From the NCBI GenBank assembly GCA_030840415.1, contig JAVEEO010000434.1, forward strand, positions 1 to 16,448: a stretch of 16,448 nt of DNA, written 5' to 3'. Within the stretch, counting starts at the first letter, position 1. Each line of letters opens with the position of its first letter. Source of the DNA: Pseudonocardiales bacterium. Its GTDB lineage: Bacteria; Actinomycetota; Actinomycetes; Mycobacteriales; Jatrophihabitantaceae. A model generated the notes under the pieces. It did not search any database and was not told the DNA's origin. It saw nothing but the letters and a program-made list of their open reading frames with translations. The position numbers and the translations under genes were made by a program. Positions 1 through 7,860 of the stretch are shown here, piece after piece.

Positions 1-2
1 GC

Positions 3-266
3 CTGTTCACCTCCGCCACCAATGCCGAATTGCTCTACCGGCGCAACGGGATCCCGAACCCGGTGATCGCCCAGAACATGAACCGGATCATCGACCTGTG
101 GCAGTCGGGGACCGGCGAACGGGTGAAGGACCTGGCCGTCACGACCCGCCGCGCCGGGCTCGATACCCGACCGGCGCAACCCACCCGGATGCTGCCCGGA
201 CCGCTCGTGCCCACGGCGACCGCGCCGACCAACGGGCACCGGCCGACCAGCCCCGCCCGACCGTAG
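3..266 (+). CDS. C-terminal end of an unrecognised protein (5' partial)
   Basis: An open frame runs in from the left edge with no stop and ends at TAG 264-266, so this is the last 87 codons of a longer gene; the TTG at 30 is in frame but is probably internal. The readable part begins LFTSATNAELLYRRNG and continues with a helical-looking stretch (NPVIAQNMNRIIDLWQSG), then a low-complexity Pro/Thr/Arg-rich tail that is probably disordered. I do not recognise the family. It is followed within about 35 nt by the repeat-containing glucosaminidase gene on the same strand, so the three genes may form one operon. The G+C-rich third positions fit real coding. Function unknown. Confidence 0.6.
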   Translation: MFTSATNAELLYRRNGIPNPVIAQNMNRIIDLWQSGTGERVKDLAVTTRRAGLDTRPAQPTRMLPGPLVPTATAPTNGHRPTSPARP

Positions 267-299
267 GGTCCCGCGTTGTCGTACGAGGGAGTGATGGCG

Positions 300-2714
300 A
301 TGAATGGACACAGCGAATCAACGATCTTCGCGCCGGCCGAGCAGTTGCCGCTCGAGGCGGATCTGTCGTGGCCGGTGCGGGAGGACCTGTTCTCGACCGA
401 ATCCGGGGGTGAGCCGCGGCCGGAGTCGGAGTACGCCTCGGCCGTCGGCTTCGAGTCGGGTTTCGAGTCGCCTTATCCGTCGGGACACGAGCAGGGTTTT
501 GAGAGCGAGCGGGAACCCTTGCTCGAATCCGGCCTGGAGTCCGGGACGGAATCGAGCTTCGAGTCCGGGTTCGAGAGCGGTTTCGAAACCGGTCTGGAGT
601 CCGGTTACGAGTCACCGCTCGGATCCGAGGGCGAGTGGCAGGAATCGGTGGCCGAGTCGGGTTTCGAGAGCGGCCTGGAGTCCGGTTACGAGACCGGACT
701 GGAGTCCGGTTACGAGAGTGGCCTGGAGTCCGGTTACGAGACCGTCCTGGAGAGCGGCTTCGAGGGCCTGGCGAGTGGTCTCGAGTCCGGTTACGAGTCG
801 CCATACGGATCTCCGGGCGAGGGCCAGGAATCGCTGGCCGGGTCGGGCTTGGAGAACACGTTCGAGTCGGGCTTGGAGAGCGGGTTGGAGTCCGGTTACG
901 AGACCGGCCTGGAGAACACGTTCGAGTCGGGCTTCGAATCGCCGTACGAGAGCTCGGAGGACTCCGCGCTCGCCTCCCGACTCGGTGGCACCGACGAGGA
1001 CGGTTCGGGCGAGGACACCGTCTTCGAGTCGGGACTGCAGCAGTACCCGAACTTCGAGGAGTTCGCCGGCGAGCGGGCGGATGAGTCGGTCCAGGAATCG
1101 CCGTTCGAATGGGCGGTGGAGTCCTCGGCCGGCGAAGCGCCGCAGCGCCGGCCCGTGCCGCGGCACGTCGTCGCCTTCGTCAACAAGTTCCGGCGCGATG
1201 CCCTGGCGAGTCAGGCGGCCACGTCGGTTCCGGCGCTGGTGATCCTGGGGCAGGCGGCTCTGGAGTCCGGTTGGGGCCGGCGGGCGCCGGGTTTCAACTT
1301 CTTCGGCATCAAGGCGCGGCCCTCGGATCCCCCCGCTGCGCGCCAGTTGATCACCACGCGCGAGGTCCTCAGCAGGCCGAACGTGCGATTCCCGCAGGTC
1401 ATCTCGGTGACCAAGCGATCGGACGGACGCTACGACTACGTCGTCAAGGACTGGTTCCGTCGCTACCCGTCGGCCGCGGCCGGCTTCGCCGCACACGGCC
1501 GGTTCTTGCGGCGCAATAGCAGGTACGCCGCGGCGTTCGGACACACCCGGGACCCCTACGCCTTCGCCCGGGCCGTCGCGGCGGCCGGGTATGCGACCGA
1601 TCCGTCGTACGCCTCGGCGCTGACCAGCGTGATGCGGCTGATCGCGCGGGTTCCTGGCGGTACCCGTTCGCCGTCGTCCGCGCCGCCCGCCGGACCCGCG
1701 CCGAGCGGGCGACCGGCGCCGAGCGGGCCGGTGCCGAGCGGGCCGCCGGCTGGAATTCCGACCGGCACCGTCTCCGTGCCGATCCCGGCGCTGCCCGCCC
1801 CGGCGTCGCCGTGCCTGACCGGCTCGGATGCGCCGTCCGACCGCGCCCTCCGGGCCCCTGACCCGGGCACGGGCCGATTCGACGGGATCGCCGAGATCGC
1901 CACGTTCGCGGCGGCGCTGGCGCGGGTGCATGCCCAACGCCTGGGTACCGACGCGGCCAGGCGCGAGGCAGAACTCGCCGACGACTACGCCTCGACGATG
2001 AAGGCGGCCATGAGCCGGTACGGCGCCGGGTGGCGCCGATCGATGCAGGGCCGGGTCGCCCGCAGGCGTAACGAGCTCCAGCGAGCGCGCCGCGGTGGTC
2101 AGCTGACGGCACAGGACCGGGTAGCGCTCGAGGCCGTGCGGTGCGGTCAGGAGACCTGGTGGCTGACACAGCTGAACATTCTCCGTCGCGGATGGATGGT
2201 CGGACGGCGTGAGCAACTGGACTTCCAGACCTTGATGCCGAAGGTCGGATCGCTCGGCACCTTCGTGCCGCCATCCCTTCCCGCCGGGACGGCGCCCTCC
2301 CTTACCGCCATCGCACCACTCGGAACGGGTACACCGATCACCGCGCAGACCAGGGACTTCCTTGCCGAACTGCGACGGATCGCCGGGTCCTCGTTCGAGG
2401 CGAGCAACTACGCCGGCCACGGCGGAGGGGCTTTCCTCAACCGCGGGTACTCCCTCGACCTGTTCCTCCCCGGGCCGCTCGATGACCGCGGCTTCTACCC
2501 GCCGGACAAGGCGGTGGCGTTCCTCGGGCAGGTCGCGGCGGCCGCGAGGGCGGTGAACCTGCGCTGGCGCGTGCTGTACAACGACTTCCGGGTGGCCGCC
2601 GAGGTCAACGGGCGGACCGGGGTGCGGCACGTCCACTTCATCGGCGAGAGCCGCAAGGGCCTCAACTGGCACGGGCCACTCATCCTGCACTTCCACCTCG
2701 ACCTCGCCCCCTGA
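300..2714 (+). CDS. Acidic-repeat glucosaminidase-domain protein with possible M15-like C-terminal domain
   Basis: The start is placed at ATG 300 because GAGGGA at 285-290 lies 9 nt upstream; in-frame ATG 294, GTG 291 and TTG 276 are alternatives. The protein is about 804 aa. Residues ~51-218 are an acidic low-complexity array built on [F/L/Y]-E-[S/T]-G. Residues ~288-455 read as a FlgJ/GH73-type glucosaminidase: AQ-like helix with QAALESGWG (Glu322 in the catalytic position), then FNFFGIK, a DWFRRYPS segment and a C-terminal helix. A Pro/Ser/Gly linker (~453-505) follows. The C-terminal region (~520-804) contains GHGGGAFLNRGYSLDLF (His707, Asp720) and HVHF (His777, His779), which resembles the zinc-site spacing of M15 D-Ala peptidases; this is tentative. 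The expected role is peptidoglycan cleavage. No signal peptide or membrane segment is visible. The next gene, 6 nt downstream, has a related glucosaminidase domain. Confidence 0.85.
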   Translation: MNGHSESTIFAPAEQLPLEADLSWPVREDLFSTESGGEPRPESEYASAVGFESGFESPYPSGHEQGFESEREPLLESGLESGTESSFESGFESGFETGLESGYESPLGSEGEWQESVAESGFESGLESGYETGLESGYESGLESGYETVLESGFEGLASGLESGYESPYGSPGEGQESLAGSGLENTFESGLESGLESGYETGLENTFESGFESPYESSEDSALASRLGGTDEDGSGEDTVFESGLQQYPNFEEFAGERADESVQESPFEWAVESSAGEAPQRRPVPRHVVAFVNKFRRDALASQAATSVPALVILGQAALESGWGRRAPGFNFFGIKARPSDPPAARQLITTREVLSRPNVRFPQVISVTKRSDGRYDYVVKDWFRRYPSAAAGFAAHGRFLRRNSRYAAAFGHTRDPYAFARAVAAAGYATDPSYASALTSVMRLIARVPGGTRSPSSAPPAGPAPSGRPAPSGPVPSGPPAGIPTGTVSVPIPALPAPASPCLTGSDAPSDRALRAPDPGTGRFDGIAEIATFAAALARVHAQRLGTDAARREAELADDYASTMKAAMSRYGAGWRRSMQGRVARRRNELQRARRGGQLTAQDRVALEAVRCGQETWWLTQLNILRRGWMVGRREQLDFQTLMPKVGSLGTFVPPSLPAGTAPSLTAIAPLGTGTPITAQTRDFLAELRRIAGSSFEASNYAGHGGGAFLNRGYSLDLFLPGPLDDRGFYPPDKAVAFLGQVAAAARAVNLRWRVLYNDFRVAAEVNGRTGVRHVHFIGESRKGLNWHGPLILHFHLDLAP
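450..954 (+). repeat. In-gene tandem array encoding [F/L/Y]-E-[S/T]-G tetrapeptides
   Basis: Within the preceding gene this stretch encodes an acidic, phased array of four-residue units such as FESG, LESG, YESG, YETG and FETG, interrupted by short spacers such as ENTFESG and YESPYGS. At DNA level the 15-mer GAGTCCGGTTACGAG occurs six times exactly (597, 678, 702, 726, 783 and 888). Unit lengths are multiples of three, so gain or loss of copies keeps the frame. One hydrophobic or aromatic residue every fourth position flanked by Glu suggests a regular, negatively charged segment, perhaps for docking or packing; this is inference. Confidence 0.9.
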
Positions 2715-2720
2715 CCGGCG

Positions 2721-5132
2721 ATGTCGACGAGTACGGAGATCGCCCCGCGGACGTCCGGCTGCGGCCGTTGTGGGCCGGGAGCGCCGCAGCGGCCGGGAAC
2801 GGCGACGTCGCGACGCCAGGTGGTCCACTTCGTCCGGGCCTACCGTCCCTATGCGCTGGCGGCCGAGCGGGTGACGTCCGTGCCCGCCACCGTCCTGCTC
2901 GCCCAAGCTGCTCTGGCGTCGGGGTGGGGCACGCGCGCGCCAGGCTTCAACTTCTTCGGTATCCGGGCGCTGGGCACCGAGCCGGCCGAGATCCGGCAAC
3001 TCCTCGAGGCACGCAGGGTTCTGCTCCGTCCGGACGCGTCCTTTCCCGACGTCGTCTCGGTCAGCCGACGCCCGGACGGCCGCTACGCCTACGTGGTTCG
3101 CGACTGGTTCCGCAGGTTCGGCTCGCCTGCCGACGCGTTCATCGCCCACGGCGCGACGCTGCTCCGCAGCCCGCGGTACCGTGCCGCGTTGGGCGGCGGC
3201 GATCCCTATGCACTCGCGCGGACCATCGCGGCCGGCACACCCGCGGCCGCTGCGAGCTACAGTCAGGCCCTCACCGAGGCGATGCGCGCGATCGATGGGG
3301 TATCAGCTGGTCACGACCGGCGCAAGGCCGTCATCGACCTTGGGGGACGGCCCCACTACGAGGAGGCCGCGGCGAAGCCGCCCGGTGGGCCGCAGTGTCC
3401 GAGCTTCGTGGGCGACCCGACGCTGGACGCGGTGGCGCGTGGGAAGATCCGGCTCGCGGCCCGCGGCACCCGCCCCTATCCGGCTCCCGTCGTCAGCGAG
3501 GGTCCGGCCGTGGCCAAGGTCCAGGGCGTGTTGCGCGACGTGTTCGGCTACGCGGTGGAGACGAACGGGCAGTTCGGCCCGATGACCGGGCGGGCGGTGG
3601 CCGACTTCAAGGCCAAGCGCCGGATCTCGCCGGCCGATCCCGTGGTCGGGCCGAAGACCATCGCGGCGCTCAACCGCGAATGCCCGCGCCAGACCACGAC
3701 CATCGACGACTGGCTCGGCACCCCGCTCACCGGTTGGGCCTCACCGCTTACCACCAGCAGCGTGCGGGTGCACACGTCCGGCACGTCCGCCTTCGACTCG
3801 CTGGCAGCTGCCCTCGCGCGCTGCACCAGCAGCGAGGCCCGCGTCGTGATCAGCGGCTGGGACTTCTACGACAACACCTTGCTGCGACCGGGCCTGTCGG
3901 TGGGCGCGGCGATAACGGGTGCCGCCACCCGGGGTGCGACCGTGCGCGCGCTGCTCGCCCACACGCCGGTCATCGACATCCTCGGCCACCACCTGCGGGG
4001 GCCGGGCCCCGACAACACCTACCAAGTGGCGTGGTTCAACAAGCTGCCCAACGGCCGCGCGATCCACGACAAGCTCGTCCTGCACCACGTCCTCCCGGGT
4101 CGACTGCTGCCCGCCATGGGGCCCGTCCAGCTGGGCATGCACCACCAGAAGGCGTGGGTCGTGTACGACGGAGCCAGGCTGGTTGCCTGGATCGGCGGTA
4201 TCGACATCAATCCCAACCGGACGACCGAAGGCGGCCGAGCGGTGGACAGCGTGCTGCACGACGTCCAGGCCGAACTGGAGGGTCCGGCCGCGGTCGGCGT
4301 CTACGAACTGCTGCGGGCACGGTGGAACACCCATCCGGACTCGCCACCGGGCAGCCAGTTACCCGCGCTCCGACCGTCCTCGCAGGGCTCGGGAACCCAA
4401 CGGGCCCGGATCGTGACGACGTTCGGGGATCCGACCAGGTTCGCCGGCCTCGGACCGTCCGGCACGGCGGGCCGACGACTGCCGCCGTATCCCTTCGCGC
4501 CGAGCGGGAGCAAGTCCTACCGCGATCTGGTGTTCCACTGCCTGGCCAAGGCCCGTACGTTCGTCTACCTCGAGGACCAGTACCTCGTCGACGAGGAGGT
4601 CGGCCGACGGCTGGCCGCGGCGATGCCCAACCTGAAGGCGTTGATCATCGTCGTCGCGCACACCGATGCGGTGAACGGCGAACTCCACCAGGCGTGGGAA
4701 CGACGACGCCGGGTCCTCGGCCACCTCGCCCCGTTCGCCGACAAGGTCGCGGTCCTGACGGGTAAGCGGTTCATCCATTCCAAGACCTGGATCTTCGACG
4801 ACACCGTCGCCGTCGTCGGTTCGGCGAACGTCAACCGGCGGGGTTATCAGCACGACTCCGAGGCAGGGGTGGCCTTCGGCGACCTTGCGGGCTACGCCGA
4901 GGTCCGCGCCCTGCGTGGCCGCCTCTGGAGCGAGCTCCTCGGCCCCGCCGCGCCACCGGTGTCCGCGCCCGCGGAGCGCAGCCTCGCGCTGTGGAAGCGT
5001 CCGCCCGCGTCCGCCGGTGTGGTGCCCTACGACCCGAACGCAGGCAAGGACGCGGCCCCGGTCGACACCCGCGTCTCGTGGCTGTTCTCCAAGGAGGAGT
5101 TCTGGGACATCGTCGATCCTGGCTGCCCCTGA
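2721..5132 (+). CDS. Glucosaminidase-like / peptidoglycan-binding / phospholipase D-like fusion protein
   Basis: ATG 2721 follows the upstream stop by 6 nt without a good Shine-Dalgarno, suggesting translational coupling. The 803-aa protein has three modules. Residues ~30-190 are clearly paralogous to the neighbour's glucosaminidase (GWGTRAPGFNFFGI, RDWFRRF), but the segment reads QAALASGWG, so the catalytic Glu is Ala66. Residues ~258-322 resemble a PG_binding_1 repeat (VQGVLRDVFGY, NGQFGPMTGRAV, VGPKTIAALN). Residues ~345-770 are a PLD-superfamily domain with two HKD motifs: HHQKAWVVYDG (His475, Lys477, Asp483; one residue longer than HxKx4D) and IHSKTWIFDD (His686, Lys688, Asp693) followed by GSAN. 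PLD enzymes cleave phosphodiesters, usually phospholipids. No signal peptide is seen. It could be a wall-binding, membrane-attacking toxin or effector; the substrate is not deducible. Confidence 0.85.
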   Translation: MSTSTEIAPRTSGCGRCGPGAPQRPGTATSRRQVVHFVRAYRPYALAAERVTSVPATVLLAQAALASGWGTRAPGFNFFGIRALGTEPAEIRQLLEARRVLLRPDASFPDVVSVSRRPDGRYAYVVRDWFRRFGSPADAFIAHGATLLRSPRYRAALGGGDPYALARTIAAGTPAAAASYSQALTEAMRAIDGVSAGHDRRKAVIDLGGRPHYEEAAAKPPGGPQCPSFVGDPTLDAVARGKIRLAARGTRPYPAPVVSEGPAVAKVQGVLRDVFGYAVETNGQFGPMTGRAVADFKAKRRISPADPVVGPKTIAALNRECPRQTTTIDDWLGTPLTGWASPLTTSSVRVHTSGTSAFDSLAAALARCTSSEARVVISGWDFYDNTLLRPGLSVGAAITGAATRGATVRALLAHTPVIDILGHHLRGPGPDNTYQVAWFNKLPNGRAIHDKLVLHHVLPGRLLPAMGPVQLGMHHQKAWVVYDGARLVAWIGGIDINPNRTTEGGRAVDSVLHDVQAELEGPAAVGVYELLRARWNTHPDSPPGSQLPALRPSSQGSGTQRARIVTTFGDPTRFAGLGPSGTAGRRLPPYPFAPSGSKSYRDLVFHCLAKARTFVYLEDQYLVDEEVGRRLAAAMPNLKALIIVVAHTDAVNGELHQAWERRRRVLGHLAPFADKVAVLTGKRFIHSKTWIFDDTVAVVGSANVNRRGYQHDSEAGVAFGDLAGYAEVRALRGRLWSELLGPAAPPVSAPAERSLALWKRPPASAGVVPYDPNAGKDAAPVDTRVSWLFSKEEFWDIVDPGCP

Positions 5133-5185
5133 CCGTCGCCCGGCCGCAGGGTCCGCGATCGGTCGGCGTTGAGCGTGAACGGCGA

Positions 5186-5220
5186 ACCGGGCGGCAAGCC
5201 GTCATGGCTTGCCGCCCGGT
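5186..5220. terminator. Perfect 15-bp hairpin between convergent genes
   Basis: ACCGGGCGGCAAGCC (5186-5200) and GGCTTGCCGCCCGGT (5206-5220) are perfect reverse complements around a 5-nt loop GTCAT. It lies about 55 nt after the PLD-gene stop and about 60 nt after the stop of the convergent protease gene. There is no T-run, as is common for GC-rich actinobacterial terminators. It probably ends transcription from both sides. Confidence 0.8.
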
Positions 5221-5281
5221 CTCGTCGACTCAGGTCATGCGCCGAGTGGCCAGGATGTCTGGCCACCCGGGCTTGCCGTCC

Positions 5282-6847
5282 TTACGGGCAGGTCGGCTCC
5301 CCGGTCTGTGCCGGGACGCTGACGGCGTTCCAGGCGGCCTTGATGGTGTTGAAGTTGGTGCAGTTGCCGGGGGTGAGGTTCTTGGCGGCGTTCAGGGTGG
5401 CGATCCGGTACTTGGCGTAGGACATCCGGGAGGTCTTGGCCAGCATCGCGTTGTAGAAGATCTTGCCCACGGTCTGGATGCCGATGCCGGTCACCGTGGA
5501 GCCGTTGCAGGTCGGGCTGGCCGGGCCGTTGGTCGGGTTGCTGCCCTCGGCGGCCAGGTAGAACCAGTGGTTGCCGGGACCGGCCGCCGCGTGCGTCTCC
5601 ATGGTGTTGACCGACTTGGAGTAGCAGTTCGGGTCACCGGCCAGCGACGGGTTGTACATGTTGCGGATCGGGCCGGAGCCGACCAGGTTGATCTCCTCGC
5701 CGACGGTGTAGTCCGGCTCGTCGTAGGTGGCCGACTCGTTGGCGAAGCTCTCGGTCAGCGCGCCGAAGACGTCACCGGTGAACTCGGCGACGGCCGAGGA
5801 GCCGATGCCGCCCGGGGTGAAGTTGTCCACGGCGTGACCGAACTCGTGGCCCACCACGTCCAGGGAGGAGATCCAGTCACCGGCCTGGTTGTGGCCGATG
5901 GTGACCGACGAGCCGTTCCAGTACGCGTTGAGGTCGTTGAGGCCCATGTAGATCGGGAACCCGCCGCCGGAGCCGTTGATGCCGTTACGGCCGAGCCAGC
6001 TGCTGAGCATGCTCCACTCGTTCTTGAGGTCGAACAGGGCGTCCACGCAGCCGGTCTCGCGGTTGCTGCCCACGCCGTTGCCCCACACGTCGTCGGAGCC
6101 CGAGAGCACCGCCTTGGTGTCGTTGTCACGGCAGGAGACGTTCGAGCGGATCGGGTCGGTCATGGTCCAACTGGTGCTGGTCGGGTGGCTGGTGTCGATG
6201 GCCAGGGGGCTCGGGCCGTTCCACTTGCCGGTGCCAGATCCCTCCTGCACCTCGTCGAAGCTGTAGGCCAGCGCGCCGGTGGTGGCGTCGGTGAACACGT
6301 GCAGCTTGCTCGGGGTGGCGCCCGCGTGGCTGGAGACGACGGTCTCGTAGGCCAACTGCGGCGTGCCGTAGGCGAGCACGACCTGGCGGGTGCCGGCGAC
6401 CTTGTCCAGGGCCTTGTACTTGGCGTGCGCCCGGGCGGCTGCCGCGGCCTGGGCGGGGGTGCGGGTGGCGGCGGTGGACAGGTCGATCGCCTGGTCCTGG
6501 GCCACCGAGGTGGACAGCACCTGACCGGCGGAGTCGGTGACCACCACGAAGTCGCCGCCGACCACCGGCAGGCCCTTGTAGGTGCGGTCGTAGGGCACGT
6601 ACTGCAGGCCCTCGGGGGTGGAGATCACCTTGTGGGCGATGAAGGCGTCGTTCTGGCTGGCGTGCAGGGCGGCGGGCCTCGATGCGACCAGGCTGGCCGC
6701 CGACTGCGCGGCCAGCGCGCTGGGGGACGCCTTGGGTGAGGGTGCGGCGGTAGCCGAGCCGGTTGCCGTGATACCGGTGACGGCCAGGGCCGACATGCCG
6801 AGCAAGGCGACCGCTGTCGCGGTACGGCGACGAGGGGTTAGGGCCAT
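5282..6847 (-). CDS. Secreted M4-family (thermolysin-like) zinc metalloprotease preproenzyme
   Basis: The start is ATG 6847 (MALTPRRR...), chosen because GAAAGG lies 7 nt upstream and a classical export signal begins there: RRR n-region, hydrophobic AVALLGMSALAVTGI core and a likely cleavage near SATAAPSP. The 521-aa product has an FTP-like propeptide (~60-105), a PepSY-like segment (~120-185) and the M4 catalytic domain (~200-515). HEFGH (334-338) supplies two zinc His and the catalytic Glu335; AVAEFTGDVFG gives the third ligand Glu355; GNHWFYLAAEG carries His427, matching the transition-state His of thermolysin. The C-terminal helical domain is complete, ending at TAA 5282. It should be an extracellular neutral endopeptidase activated by propeptide removal. 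It stands alone, convergent to the PLD gene, with a likely promoter far upstream near 7123-7151. Confidence 0.95.
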   Translation of the reverse strand: MALTPRRRTATAVALLGMSALAVTGITATGSATAAPSPKASPSALAAQSAASLVASRPAALHASQNDAFIAHKVISTPEGLQYVPYDRTYKGLPVVGGDFVVVTDSAGQVLSTSVAQDQAIDLSTAATRTPAQAAAAARAHAKYKALDKVAGTRQVVLAYGTPQLAYETVVSSHAGATPSKLHVFTDATTGALAYSFDEVQEGSGTGKWNGPSPLAIDTSHPTSTSWTMTDPIRSNVSCRDNDTKAVLSGSDDVWGNGVGSNRETGCVDALFDLKNEWSMLSSWLGRNGINGSGGGFPIYMGLNDLNAYWNGSSVTIGHNQAGDWISSLDVVGHEFGHAVDNFTPGGIGSSAVAEFTGDVFGALTESFANESATYDEPDYTVGEEINLVGSGPIRNMYNPSLAGDPNCYSKSVNTMETHAAAGPGNHWFYLAAEGSNPTNGPASPTCNGSTVTGIGIQTVGKIFYNAMLAKTSRMSYAKYRIATLNAAKNLTPGNCTNFNTIKAAWNAVSVPAQTGEPTCP

Positions 6848-7122
6848 GAGCAGACCTTTCGTGACAGGCGAAGCTGGCCAGCGGCTGCCCGGTTCGGACA
6901 GCCTGATATCTGGGAAGGGTGCTGGGGTCTTCGTCTGGGGATGGGGGAGCAGGAGGACCTTCGAGTGCACCTCTCTCGTGCCGTGGTGCGCTCGCCTGCC
7001 CTGGCCTGGAGGCCCTGGCAGTGGACCAGCACCACATCCGATCGCCTGATCGAGCCGTGCCGGCTTTCTTGCGTCACGGCTCGGAGGCAGTCGGATGCGC
7101 TACAGATTCAGGTCGTGAGGCA

Positions 7123-7151
7123 CGATAAGAGGGGACAAAATGAAATGTCAA
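7123..7151 (-). promoter_or_regulatory. Candidate sigma-70-type promoter for the M4 protease
   Basis: On the minus strand TTGACA (7151-7146) is followed after 17 nt by TTATCG (7128-7123). The -35 is a perfect consensus with ideal spacing; the -10 is a weaker match. It points toward the protease gene, about 270 nt from its ATG. Confidence 0.45.
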
Positions 7152-7176
7152 TGATTTTCACATGATCTATTGACAT
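7145..7176. promoter_or_regulatory. 8-bp inverted repeat ATGTCAAT-N16-ATTGACAT, possible operator
   Basis: ATGTCAAT (7145-7152) and ATTGACAT (7169-7176) are perfect inverted copies separated by 16 nt in an AT-rich patch. Each arm contains TTGACA reading outward, so the dyad places back-to-back -35-like hexamers between divergent genes. The minus-strand one has a plausible -10; I see no matching -10 for the plus-strand one. It may be a regulator site, a divergent promoter core, or both. Confidence 0.4.
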
Positions 7177-7351
7177 GGGCCGCTGGCGGGTTGACGTCTG
7201 TTGGGGCTGCCAACGTCGGTCCACCGGCACCAGGAGCTGCCGCTCCTGCGGTGGAGATGCCGGTCGGTCGTCGGGTTCGTGGGAGCCATAGAGTCCACAG
7301 GTGGGGCCCTCCGTCGGCGGGCGCGAACCAGCAACCGAACGGAGCGAGGGA

Positions 7352-7855
7352 ATGGCGGACATCGTCGATTTGATCTACGCCGACCATGACTGGTTTCGGC
7401 GCCAGTTCTTCTACCTGGACTACGCCACCAGCGAGGGGGAGTTGGCGGCTGTGTGGGACGTGCTGGCGACCAGGTTGGACACCCACGCCGACGCCGAGGA
7501 GACGGTGTTCTACCCGGCACTGCTGAAGAGGGGCAAAGCCGGCGACCCCGAGGACGAGACCGAGGACGCGATCGAGGATCACAACAAGATTCGCGACGCG
7601 GTCGCCGAGGCCGGCAGGCACCGGGTGGGCACCGACGAGTGGTTCGAGGCGGTCGGCAAGGCCCGCACCGAGAACGGCGAGCATCTGGACGAGGAGGAGC
7701 GTGAGGCGCTCCCGGACTTCATCAAGAGCACCACACCCGAGCTCCGTCACCAATTGGCGATGGCGTGGCTTCAGTTCTATGCCGAGCACCAGGCCGGCGC
7801 CGGGGTGAACACCAAGAACAAGGACGCCGAGGAGTACATCGAGTCCAACAGTTGA
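7352..7855 (+). CDS. Hemerythrin-like HHE cation-binding domain protein
   Basis: ATG 7352 (MADIVDLIYADHD) is preferred over an in-frame GTG at 7301 because GGAG at 7341-7344 lies 7 nt upstream and the HHE domain begins right after it. The 167-aa protein is a single soluble four-helix domain with metal-ligand candidates His12 (ADHDWF), His45 and Glu49 (HADAE, followed by TVFYP), His77 (EDHN) and His111/Glu115 (EHLDEEE). The family binds a diiron centre and has roles in O2, NO or oxidative-stress sensing or iron handling; the exact role here is unknown. It is strongly acidic and has no signal peptide. It is monocistronic, divergent from the protease and convergent with arr. Confidence 0.9.
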   Translation: MADIVDLIYADHDWFRRQFFYLDYATSEGELAAVWDVLATRLDTHADAEETVFYPALLKRGKAGDPEDETEDAIEDHNKIRDAVAEAGRHRVGTDEWFEAVGKARTENGEHLDEEEREALPDFIKSTTPELRHQLAMAWLQFYAEHQAGAGVNTKNKDAEEYIESNS

Positions 7856-7860
7856 CCGCA

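Larger units (their letters stand above)
6848..7351. other. 504-nt divergent intergenic region
   Basis: No convincing gene is visible between the protease (-) and the hemerythrin gene (+); short open frames here lack ribosome sites and family likeness. It contains an AT-rich island (about 7110-7176) in otherwise GC-rich DNA, with a candidate promoter for the protease and an inverted repeat, listed separately. The protease would then have a leader of about 270 nt, whose content I cannot interpret. Confidence 0.6.

Noticed and set aside
139..804. 221-codon minus-strand frame with Arg-Asn-Arg-Thr-Pro repeats
   Set aside because: The repeats are just the antisense reading of the E-S-G array.
597..902. 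Regularly recurring 15-mers as a possible CRISPR array
   Set aside because: Spacing is short and in multiples of three, with no unique spacers; they encode a protein repeat.
612..3149. 845-codon minus-strand open frame, plus several other long frames antisense to the glucosaminidase/PLD genes
   Set aside because: It is a frame shadow in GC-rich DNA: Arg/Gly/Val-rich, without domain likeness, and opposite two genes with clear families.
4991..6739. 582-codon plus-strand Gly/Val-rich frame
   Set aside because: It lies antisense to the M4 protease, whose motifs are complete; low-complexity composition is typical of shadow frames.
6126..7037. 303-codon minus-strand frame overlapping the protease start
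   Set aside because: It is another frame of the same strand as the signal peptide and propeptide; Arg/Pro-rich with no ribosome site.
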